From Bin55 sp965199895 (GTDB taxonomy: Bacteria > Pseudomonadota > Gammaproteobacteria > Pseudomonadales > Azotimanducaceae): 64,000 bases of DNA. Numbering within the stretch: position 1 is the first letter of the stretch; the number at the start of each line of letters is the position of its first letter. Made by a program: the position numbers and the translations under genes. The DNA is taken from the NCBI GenBank assembly GCA_965199895.1, contig CBDATJ010000008.1:155678-219677 (forward strand), read 5' to 3'. A model generated the notes under the pieces. That model saw only the letters and a list, made by a program, of their open reading frames with translations. It did not search any database and was not told the origin of the DNA. Below, one piece after another: positions 55,483 through 63,335 of the stretch.

Positions 55483-56574
55483 TTACACGTTAAACCGAAA
55501 CCGGATCACATCGCTATCTCTGACGGTATAGTCTTTACCTTCTAGTCGCATTTTTCCAGCGTCTTTGCATCCCTGCTCTCCCTGTTCAGCGATGAAATCA
55601 TCGCACGTAATCACTTCTGCTCGAATGAAGCCTCGTTGCATGTCTGTATGAATCTTTCCAGCAGCTTCATGTGCGTTCATTCCTTGATTGATCGTCCAAG
55701 CACGCACTTCTTTTGGTCCAACCGTGAAGAATTTCTGGAGTCCCAACAGCTTGTAACCTTCTCGAATCAATTGATTGAGACCGGGTTCGGGGATGCCTAA
55801 TTCATCCAAATACTCTAACCTGTCGTCTTCGTTTAACTGTTGGAGTTCTTCTTCGATCAAGCATCTAACCACGATAGTGGTTGCATCCTCCGATGCAGCA
55901 CATTCTTGAACCTCTTCAACGTAGGCCTTACTTTCTTCATTGTCTTCAGTGATGTTCGCAACATAGAGTGTGGGCTTTGCAGTCAATAGTGGTAGTGATT
56001 CAAGAACCTGGAGTATGTCTTCAGTCTGATCTAGTGTGCGAACAGTGACTTCAGCGTTTAGCTGATCAATGAGATAATTCAAAGTACTCAAAGTGGCTTT
56101 CGCTTTTTTGTCACCCGATGAAGCGAGAGAGGTGTACTTCTTCAAAGACCGCTTGACACTATCGATGTCTGCAAGTAACAGTTCGGTATTGATGGTTTCA
56201 ATATCTCGCTTCGGCGAAACCGATCCCTCGACGTGGGTTATGTTCTTGTCACCAAAACATCGCACGATGTGTGCAATGGCATCAGATTCTCGAATATGGG
56301 ACAAAAACTGATTTCCGAGTCCTTCACCTTTAGATGCACCTTTGATTAAACCTGCTATGTCAACAAATGTCATTGCAGCAGGCGTGATGCCTTTGGGTTG
56401 TACGATCTCCGCTAATTCATACAGCTGAGGGTCGGGCACGGGAACCATCCCCACCTGCGGTTTGATCGTACAAAATGGAAAGTTCTGAGTTTCAGCACCC
56501 GCATTGGTCAGAGCATTAAACAATGTAGATTTGCCCACATTGGGTAAACCCACAATCCCACAAGTAAAACCCAC
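55483..56574 (-). CDS. ychF: Redox-regulated ATPase YchF
   Basis: 363 residues, GTG start giving the conserved GFTCGIVGLPNVGKSTLFNA. Obg-family P-loop protein that prefers ATP; it binds ribosomes. G1 to G3 motifs, a helical domain and the C-terminal TGS domain with FFTVGPKEVRAWT and FIRAEVI are seen. Follows pth by 33 bases, the conserved order. Confidence 0.97.
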   Translation of the reverse strand: MGFTCGIVGLPNVGKSTLFNALTNAGAETQNFPFCTIKPQVGMVPVPDPQLYELAEIVQPKGITPAAMTFVDIAGLIKGASKGEGLGNQFLSHIRESDAIAHIVRCFGDKNITHVEGSVSPKRDIETINTELLLADIDSVKRSLKKYTSLASSGDKKAKATLSTLNYLIDQLNAEVTVRTLDQTEDILQVLESLPLLTAKPTLYVANITEDNEESKAYVEEVQECAASEDATTIVVRCLIEEELQQLNEDDRLEYLDELGIPEPGLNQLIREGYKLLGLQKFFTVGPKEVRAWTINQGMNAHEAAGKIHTDMQRGFIRAEVITCDDFIAEQGEQGCKDAGKMRLEGKDYTVRDSDVIRFRFNV

Positions 56575-56607
56575 GAATGACAGCTTTGTTGGTTTAAAAC
56601 GCTAGAT

Positions 56608-57294
56608 TTAGTTGCTTGGAGTACGGGTGTGGAGTGCGGTCATCGCACGCTGGAGTTCTCCAGAGAGTAGATCTTTAAGGATCTCATCACTGAGATAAGA
56701 AGCGCGGGTCACGAGCTCTTGTTCCTTGGTGGGCATATCTACTTTGGTCAAGTACCGATTCATAGCTTGAGGGTCACCGGGATGTCCTACTCCTATGCGC
56801 AAGCGGATGAACTCTTTGTTGTTTCCCAGTCCTTGAGCAACGCTTTCTAACCCATTGTGTCCATTCATACCTCCCCCCACTTTCAGTTTGGTTACTCCTG
56901 CAGGGAAGGCGACTTCATCGTAGACGACCATGATACGGTTGGGTTCGACTTTGTAGTATCGAGCAAGTGCGCCCACACTCCGTCCAGAAAGATTCATGAA
57001 AGTGGTGGGTATTAGCAATCGGACTGTGTGGTCCGCAATCGTTCCACGACCTAGCCATCCACTAAATCGTGAATTAGGTTTTAGTTCGATACTGTGATGA
57101 CTGGCTAGATCTCTTACCCAGCGTTCACCTACGTTGTGTCGAGTTTTCTCGTATTGGGTACCGGGGTTTCCTAAGCCAACAATGAGGCCGACAAAGGTAG
57201 AGCTCGATTCAGTTTCAGAAGATTCTTCTCGAGAGTGTTGCGGCCGCAACCACTGATTGAGGTTCCGAAGAACATTCGATATTCGATTGCTCAA
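56608..57294 (-). CDS. pth: Peptidyl-tRNA hydrolase
   Basis: Up to 228 residues. Frees tRNA from peptidyl-tRNA dropped by ribosomes. IVGLGNPG with the catalytic-site Asn, TRHNVGE with the catalytic His, FMNLSG and VVYDEVAFPAG are all present. The TTG start overlaps the rplY stop as TTGA and leaves a charged, low-complexity N-terminal extension of about 33 residues before the conserved core, longer than usual. Confidence 0.95.
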   Translation of the reverse strand: MSNRISNVLRNLNQWLRPQHSREESSETESSSTFVGLIVGLGNPGTQYEKTRHNVGERWVRDLASHHSIELKPNSRFSGWLGRGTIADHTVRLLIPTTFMNLSGRSVGALARYYKVEPNRIMVVYDEVAFPAGVTKLKVGGGMNGHNGLESVAQGLGNNKEFIRLRIGVGHPGDPQAMNRYLTKVDMPTKEQELVTRASYLSDEILKDLLSGELQRAMTALHTRTPSN

Positions 57295-57965
57295 GATGCC
57301 TCTTCGGAATCTGGATTCTCCTCATCTCGTGCTGCTTCTTCCTCTTCACTTTCTTCATCCTCATCCTCATCAGTAGTCGTACCACGAGGTAGATGGACCG
57401 CTGCGACCGTGGTGTCGTATTCTTCTCCAAGAGCCAGAGAAACAATCGAGACACCTTCAGGAAGAGTGAGATCAGACAAATGGATCACCGTACCCACTTC
57501 TACATCAGTCATGTCCACTGCAAGGTGAGCGGGGATGTCTTTGGGTAAGCAGCTGACCTGAATCTCGGTCAAGTTTCTTGAAAGCACACCCCCTTGGAGC
57601 TTAACTCCGGGGCAGTTTTCTGAGTTCAAGAAGTGAATGGGGACTGAAATTTGAAGTTCTCTGTCGTCGCTCACTCTCATGAAATCGATATGGATGACCT
57701 TGTCCGATGCGGGGTGTCGTTGTAGTTCACGCAACACGACGCGTTCTGTCTTACCATCAATATCCAGGTCAATGAGCTGAGAGAAAAACGCTTCATCTTG
57801 AAGTGCTTTGCTGACGTGACGATATTGCACTGAAAAGAAAACAGCAGGTTGAGTCCCACCGTACAACACACCGGGTACTTTATTTTCGTGGTTACGGATT
57901 TTCCGAGAGGAACTGGTTCCCGTGTTTTGTCGAGATTCGACACCAAGAGTTAATGCAGAAGCCAT
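57291..57965 (-). CDS. rplY: 50S ribosomal protein bL25 (CTC family)
   Basis: 224 residues, the long two-domain form: N-terminal 5S rRNA-binding domain (1-95, VPGVLYGG, LRELQRHP) and a C-terminal CTC beta domain (about 96-190), then a very acidic tail (Glu/Asp/Thr). Follows tRNA-Gln and is coupled to pth. Confidence 0.95.
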   Translation of the reverse strand: MASALTLGVESRQNTGTSSSRKIRNHENKVPGVLYGGTQPAVFFSVQYRHVSKALQDEAFFSQLIDLDIDGKTERVVLRELQRHPASDKVIHIDFMRVSDDRELQISVPIHFLNSENCPGVKLQGGVLSRNLTEIQVSCLPKDIPAHLAVDMTDVEVGTVIHLSDLTLPEGVSIVSLALGEEYDTTVAAVHLPRGTTTDEDEDEESEEEEAARDEENPDSEEAS

Positions 57966-57999
57966 GGGTTAGCCTTTAGATTTTCGATTAAGTTAGTAG

Positions 58000-58074
58000 T
58001 GGCTGGGGTGGCAGGGATCGAACCTGCGAATAACGGGTTCAAAGCCCGTCGCCTTACCGCTTGGCCACACCCCA
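58000..58074 (-). tRNA. tRNA-Gln (TTG)
   Basis: 75 bases with encoded CCA. Acceptor TGGGGTG/CACCCCA, D arm GGCC..GGC type, anticodon TTG (58042-58040) in loop CTTTGAA, T loop TTCGATC. Sits between lolB and rplY, the usual place for this tRNA in gammaproteobacteria, although ispE and prs, its normal neighbours, are missing. Confidence 0.97.
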
Positions 58075-58152
58075 ATAGAACACGGGATTTTAAGTAGCAG
58101 GTTATTCGTGTCAAAAATCGGTGGTTTTACGACTCTTGTGGAAATTTTGTGT

Positions 58153-58764
58153 TTATCGGTTCAACAGTAGTCGAACGGTTGTTGATTGTTTTTGTATGTT
58201 CAGCTCTTTGATTGTGTCGACGGTTTGCTTTGCTCGATTGTGATATTGGATGGTAAATTCCCATTCTGCATAGCTAAAAGCAGCCAATCGCCCTTGCTCG
58301 TCCATGGTCTTGTTTTCTGATTCGTCGATGATCGAACAGTCCAGATCTAGACAATTCCAGAGTTCGAGGAAGGGTACCTGAACACCCACCTGGTCTGAAA
58401 TCCAAGTGTCTAAGTCGACATTCTCGTAAATTTCACCATTCGACTGGGTCAAGGTCGCAGAATTTCCTTCCCCCTCAACCAATACACCCCCCATACCTAG
58501 TCTTCCTCGCATCACTAACTGAAATTGCTGACCCACACTCTCCCAACTAAAGCTCATGGTTAAGTTTTGGTCGGGGGAACGAATCAGCATCCGTCCATCG
58601 TAGTCTAGTTCTATGTTGTCGAGTGGCGGAGGTGGGTCTATCGTTAACCACTGACAACCCGCCAATGCGAACGTTAACGTGAATAACGAAAAGATGCATG
58701 CAAGACCAGCGGTTCCGACAGTGAAGTGTCGGTTGCGGGTAGCTTCGTATAATTTAATCGACAT
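58153..58764 (-). CDS. lolB: Outer-membrane lipoprotein insertion factor LolB
   Basis: 203 residues from ATG 58764. Signal peptide with lipobox LAGC (Cys37). Mature protein is a beta-rich, half-barrel pattern with few alpha segments (GRMLIRSPDQNLTMSFSWES...). LolB receives lipoproteins from LolA and inserts them in the outer membrane. Sequence similarity is weak, so the call leans on its position, divergent from hemA and before tRNA-Gln. Confidence 0.82.
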   Translation of the reverse strand: MSIKLYEATRNRHFTVGTAGLACIFSLFTLTFALAGCQWLTIDPPPPLDNIELDYDGRMLIRSPDQNLTMSFSWESVGQQFQLVMRGRLGMGGVLVEGEGNSATLTQSNGEIYENVDLDTWISDQVGVQVPFLELWNCLDLDCSIIDESENKTMDEQGRLAAFSYAEWEFTIQYHNRAKQTVDTIKELNIQKQSTTVRLLLNR

Positions 58765-58791
58765 AAACTCGCATGTATTCCAACTACTTTC

Positions 58792-60057
58792 ATGCCAATT
58801 CTGGCTTTCGGTCTCAATCACCGAACTGCGGGGATTGACCTCAGGGGGCGAGCGGCTATTCTGCCAGCGGAGCTCAATCAAACCCTCAAATCACTGGTTG
58901 ATTCCCAGCCTTTCATCAGGGGGGCAATGGTACTATCGACATGTAATCGTACGGAAGTTCATTGTACGGTTGCGTGTACCCATGCGGCTAGTCCAGAAGC
59001 AGCGGTTTGCAACTGGTTAGCTCAGTACCGAAACCTTGCACTTTCCGAGTTGGAAGGGAGAACCTACGCATACGTAGGAGCGCAAGCGATTAGACACATC
59101 ATGTCGGTTGCAGCTGGACTCGATTCCCAGGTACTGGGGGAACCTGAAATCTTTGGTCAGTACAAGTCAGCCTATGGAGCGGCTCAGGGTGCCAACACAC
59201 TTGATCCTGAGCTGGAACTGTTGGCAACCACGGTGATCCAAACGGGTAAGCGAGTGCGCACGGATACCGAATTGGGTCGACACTCTGTTTCGGTGTCACA
59301 ACTCACGGTCGTTCTTGCCAAACAGATTTTTTCAGATGTTAGTCAAGCGAAAGCGCTACTGCTGGGAGCAGGGCAAACCATTCGATTAGCGAGTCAGCAT
59401 CTTCAATCTGCAGGGATTCAAACTATTGATGTCGCTAATCGTACGGTAGCGAATGCAGTGAAGATTGCAGAGTCAGTGGGAGGTAAAGCCATTCCACTGA
59501 CAGAAATTGGTAACTGTTTGCACCACTACGACCTAGTCATCAGTTCGACCAATAGTGCCACTCCCATCGTGAGTAAAGAAGTCGTGGCTGAGGCTTGTCA
59601 ACATCGTCGACAGCGACCTATCTTTATCGCTGATCTAGCGGTGCCTAGAGATATTGATCCCCTTGTGGGTGAAATTGCAGACGCTCATGTCTACAACATT
59701 GATGATTTGTCGTCCATTGCCCACGTCAACCTAAGTCTGCGCCAAGATGCCGTGGGAGCTGCAAACGACATCATCACGGAAGGGGTGGACTCCTATGAAA
59801 CAGCAATCAGAGCACGTCGAGTCTCCGATACGGTTACAAGGTACAGAGAAAATTTAGAGATGATTCGTGATCAGGAATTTCAAGCTGCTCTGACCCGACT
59901 CAAGGCTGGAGAGGACCCCCAGTCAATTATCGAGTCGATGTCTTATACCTTGACGAACAAACTGGCACATCATCCCACCGTTGCACTTCGTAAAGCAAGT
60001 ATTTCTGATGATGGTGAATTGTTGCAGCACTTGATGCTAGCTTATGAGATTGGCTGA
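58792..60057 (+). CDS. hemA: Glutamyl-tRNA reductase
   Basis: 421 residues. First step of C5 tetrapyrrole synthesis: makes glutamate-1-semialdehyde from Glu-tRNA. Catalytic Cys51 in STCNRTE, GLNHRTA start, GEPEIFGQYK, ELGRHSVSVSQ substrate motif, NADPH domain and C-terminal dimerisation helices. Stop overlaps prfA start (TGATG). Only 27 bases separate it from divergent lolB. Confidence 0.97.
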   Translation: MPILAFGLNHRTAGIDLRGRAAILPAELNQTLKSLVDSQPFIRGAMVLSTCNRTEVHCTVACTHAASPEAAVCNWLAQYRNLALSELEGRTYAYVGAQAIRHIMSVAAGLDSQVLGEPEIFGQYKSAYGAAQGANTLDPELELLATTVIQTGKRVRTDTELGRHSVSVSQLTVVLAKQIFSDVSQAKALLLGAGQTIRLASQHLQSAGIQTIDVANRTVANAVKIAESVGGKAIPLTEIGNCLHHYDLVISSTNSATPIVSKEVVAEACQHRRQRPIFIADLAVPRDIDPLVGEIADAHVYNIDDLSSIAHVNLSLRQDAVGAANDIITEGVDSYETAIRARRVSDTVTRYRENLEMIRDQEFQAALTRLKAGEDPQSIIESMSYTLTNKLAHHPTVALRKASISDDGELLQHLMLAYEIG

Positions 60058-61172
60058 TGAGTTTACCCGAACGAATCATCCGTCGATTAGATGAGCGGGC
60101 TGATCGGCATAGTGAAATTGAAGCATTGCTGGGTGATCCCGAAATTGTTTCGGATCACAATCGTTATCGATCGCTCTCGAGAGAGCATGCAACCCTGCAG
60201 CCCATCATGGATGCTTATTCGCGGTTCAAGAGTATCGATGAGGAACTACAAGATACTTTAGACTTAGCGGACTTGGACGACGAGCTAAGAATTCTCGCCA
60301 AACAAGAGGCCCAAGAACTCCAACAGGTGCTGGAACAAGCGTCTCAAGAAATTGAACAACTGTTGTTGCCTAAAGACCCGGACGACCACGCTAATGTATT
60401 TCTGGAAGTTCGAGCAGGTACGGGCGGAGATGAAGCTGCGCTGTTTGCCCGGGTTCTGGTCAAGATGTACCAGAAATATGCCGATGCTCGAGGTTGGAAT
60501 GCGAAGCTGATGAGTATTCGACCGACCCCACAAGGTGGTTGCAAAGAAGCCATCTTGCGGATCACCGGAAACGAAGTGTATTCTCGGCTTAAGTTTGAAT
60601 CAGGCGCACATCGAGTTCAGCGGGTACCCGTGACTGAATCCCAAGGAAGGGTTCATACTTCTGCGTGTACGGTGGCTATTCTTCCCGAACTTGAGGAGAT
60701 TGTCGATGTAGAGGTAAACGATTCAGATCTACGAATTGATACTTATCGTGCATCGGGTGCGGGTGGGCAGCACGTCAACAAAACAGATTCAGCCGTACGC
60801 ATCACTCACTTGCCCTCGGGTACGGTTGTGGAGTGCCAAGAGGAACGTTCCCAACACCAAAACAAAGAACGAGCCATGGGGCTATTGAGATCCAAGCTAC
60901 TTGATGTCAAGAAACAAGCTCAAGACCAACAACGAGTCACCGAACGAAAGCTCCAAGTGGGTAGTGGAGATCGTTCTGAACGCATTCGTACTTACAACTA
61001 CTCTCAAGGTAGGATCACAGACCATCGAGTGAATCTCACGTTGTACAAGCTCGACGAAGTACTTGAAGGTTCGTTGGATCAAGTGATTGATCTGTTAATC
61101 CAAGCCCATCAAGCCGATTTATTGAAGGAGTTGCAAGCCGAAGACACGTCGTCTATAGATGCACGCGCCTAG
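60057..61172 (+). CDS. prfA: Peptide chain release factor 1
   Basis: 371 residues. Recognises UAA and UAG. The codon-recognition P-x-T motif is PVT in RVPVTESQGRVHTS, and the GAGGQHVNKTDSAVR loop with catalytic GGQ is intact. Middle gene of hemA-prfA-prmC; overlaps prmC by 14 bases. Confidence 0.98.
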   Translation: MSLPERIIRRLDERADRHSEIEALLGDPEIVSDHNRYRSLSREHATLQPIMDAYSRFKSIDEELQDTLDLADLDDELRILAKQEAQELQQVLEQASQEIEQLLLPKDPDDHANVFLEVRAGTGGDEAALFARVLVKMYQKYADARGWNAKLMSIRPTPQGGCKEAILRITGNEVYSRLKFESGAHRVQRVPVTESQGRVHTSACTVAILPELEEIVDVEVNDSDLRIDTYRASGAGGQHVNKTDSAVRITHLPSGTVVECQEERSQHQNKERAMGLLRSKLLDVKKQAQDQQRVTERKLQVGSGDRSERIRTYNYSQGRITDHRVNLTLYKLDEVLEGSLDQVIDLLIQAHQADLLKELQAEDTSSIDARA

Positions 61173-61977
61173 GACTCTCCAACAATGTTGGGATTGGGCA
61201 AAGGCACTGATCGATTCTGCGGATGCAGAACTGTTGATGTTGTATAGCTTTGGGAGATCTTTCACAGAGCTGTTCACCCGGGGAGATTGTGAGGTTTCTG
61301 AAGATGATAGAGATTCGTTTCAAACATATGTTGTTCGGCGACAGACGGGAGAACCCGTAGCCTACATCACCCAAAACAAGCAATTCCGTGAATTAAATCT
61401 CAAAATCACCCCCTGTGTTCTCACTCCTAGGTTTGAGACGGAGTTAATAGTGGATGTGGTACTGGAACTCGTCTGTGAGGGAGATCGTGTACTTGATCTG
61501 GGGACCGGATCGGGCGCGATAGCCCTGTCGCTTAAAGCGGAAAGGAAATTAAATTTGGTTGCGAGTGATTTCGATCCCGATGCGTTGAACTTGTGCAGAG
61601 AAAACGCGAAACGGCACTGTTTAGAAATCGAAACGGTACTCTCGGATTGGTTCACCAATGTGCAAGAGAAATTTGATGTGATTGTGTCAAACCCTCCTTA
61701 TGTTGCACGACAAGACTCTCATTTGCAGCAGGGAGACCTACGATTTGAACCAACCATCGCACTGGTTGGGGGAGAGTCAGGGTTGGAGTGTTTGATGACC
61801 ATCATAGAAGCATCCCCAAATCATTTAAATCCAGGTGGATGGTTAGTGGTTGAACATGGTTATGATCAACGAGACAAGGTCGTAAAGTTGTTTCAAAATC
61901 GCGGATTCAAAGATGTGAAATATCGATCTGACTATGCCAATATTCCACGGTTCGTGTGGGGACAGTCCCGTGGATGA
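61159..61977 (+). CDS. prmC: Release factor glutamine methyltransferase PrmC
   Basis: 272 residues. Methylates the Gln of GGQ in release factors. N-terminal helical domain, SAM loop LDLGTGSGAIALSL and catalytic NPPY in VIVSNPPYVA. Coupled to prfA, its substrate, and to moeB by an 8-base overlap. Confidence 0.96.
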   Translation: MHAPRTLQQCWDWAKALIDSADAELLMLYSFGRSFTELFTRGDCEVSEDDRDSFQTYVVRRQTGEPVAYITQNKQFRELNLKITPCVLTPRFETELIVDVVLELVCEGDRVLDLGTGSGAIALSLKAERKLNLVASDFDPDALNLCRENAKRHCLEIETVLSDWFTNVQEKFDVIVSNPPYVARQDSHLQQGDLRFEPTIALVGGESGLECLMTIIEASPNHLNPGGWLVVEHGYDQRDKVVKLFQNRGFKDVKYRSDYANIPRFVWGQSRG

Positions 61978-62752
61978 TGATCAACTACTTCGGTATAGCC
62001 GGCAAATTATGCTTCCGGAGTTTGATGCCGAGGGGCAAGAGAAAATCCTCAATGCACATGTAGCGGTTGTGGGAGTAGGTGGGCTGGGATCACCAGTCGC
62101 TATGTACCTTGCTGCCGCTGGGGTAGGTCAACTTACTTTTTTTGACCACGATGTGGTCGATGCGACCAATTTTCAAAGACAGATCCTGCACGAAGAATCC
62201 TCTCTCGGGTCATCCAAAGTGAGATCTGCCAAGCAGACCCTTGGGCGCATCAATTCCCAAACGGTCGTATCCATTGTTGAAGACCGCTTTTCGCCCTCTA
62301 GTGCCGCTGATTTGGTCGGCAAAGTTGATGTCATCGTCGATGGAACTGACAACTTTGAGAGCCGGAGAATCATCAACGAGTTTTGTTTGAAGCACTTAAT
62401 CCCTTGGATTTCGGGTGCAGCCATTCGTATGGAAGGTCAGATCGTTGTGTTCGACCCACGGAGAAAGGACTCTCCCTGCTACGGATGTTTGTACTCGGAA
62501 GAACCCAGTGAGTCCACAAGTTGTGCTGAAAATGGGGTGCTCGCACCCATAGTAGGTGTGGTGGGAAGTCTACAAGCCAATGAGACCCTCAAGCTCATTT
62601 GTGGTTTAGCAGATGGATCAGTAGGCTGGGTGTTGTACCTAGATTTGCGACGTTTGGACTGGCGTAAGCTTAAGCTACGGAGAGACCTTGCGTGTTCGGT
62701 CTGTGGTGCTCAAGGGAGGAGTAGCCAAAAATCTTCTGGTAACTCTGAATAA
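61970..62752 (+). CDS. moeB: MoeB/ThiF-type adenylyltransferase
   Basis: 260 residues from GTG 61970. Activates the C-terminal Gly-Gly of MoaD (molybdopterin) or ThiS. VGVGGLGSPVAMYLAAAGVG nucleotide-binding loop, DGTDNFESR, SGAAIRMEGQ, catalytic-region Cys in STSCAENGVL, and two CxxC zinc pairs (CYGC, CSVC). The hemA-prfA-prmC-moeB order is known in gammaproteobacteria. The 3' end overlaps lipB, on the opposite strand, by 83 bases. Confidence 0.9.
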   Translation: MDDDQLLRYSRQIMLPEFDAEGQEKILNAHVAVVGVGGLGSPVAMYLAAAGVGQLTFFDHDVVDATNFQRQILHEESSLGSSKVRSAKQTLGRINSQTVVSIVEDRFSPSSAADLVGKVDVIVDGTDNFESRRIINEFCLKHLIPWISGAAIRMEGQIVVFDPRRKDSPCYGCLYSEEPSESTSCAENGVLAPIVGVVGSLQANETLKLICGLADGSVGWVLYLDLRRLDWRKLKLRRDLACSVCGAQGRSSQKSSGNSE

Positions 62753-63327
62753 CGGTCGCTACGACCGTGTCAAACATCAAGGTATCGCAAAGATTTGCCA
62801 TGTGAGTGACCGACATTCCGACTAACCCACAGGGGTTAATCTGCTGAAACGGACTCAAATCTAAATCAACGTTGAGAGCAATGCCGTGGTAAGAACACCT
62901 CTTACGGATACGAAGTCCGATTGCTCCTATCTTGCGATCATCAACATATACTCCTGGGTTTCCGGGTAGACGTTGCGCGTTGATGCCGTAACGACTCAGT
63001 GCATCGATCATCACAGCTTCTAAACGAGTGACAAAATCGTGAACGCTCTCCCCCTCCACGTTTCAAATCTCGGAGCAGATAACCCACGATCTGACCAGGT
63101 CCGTGGTAGGTGACTTGTCCACCGCGGTCTGTTTGAACGACAGGGATGTTTTTTGGATCTAAGAGGTGCATGGGATGCGCAGCTTGACCCAGTGTGAACA
63201 CTGGATCGTGTTCAGTGATCCACAGTTCGTCGGTAGTGTTTGGATCGCGCTGGTCGGTGAATGTTCTCATCGACTTCCAAACCGGTTCGTACTCAGTGCG
63301 TCCCAAATTGCGGACGACGAGAACCAT
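62670..63327 (-). pseudogene. lipB: Octanoyltransferase LipB, frameshifted
   Basis: LipB moves octanoyl from ACP to lipoyl-domain proteins. The N-terminal half (from ATG 63327, WITEHDPVFTLGQA, DRGGQVTYHGPGQ) and the C-terminal half (VHDFVTRLEAV, DDRKIGAIGLRIRK, INPCGLVGM with the catalytic Cys) lie in different frames. They meet at a run of five G (plus-strand C 63050-63054). Removing one G gives an intact 218-residue protein, the normal length. Catalytic Lys and Cys are kept. Either a sequencing error or a recent mutation. Confidence 0.85.
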
Positions 63328-63335
63328 GTAGCGAA

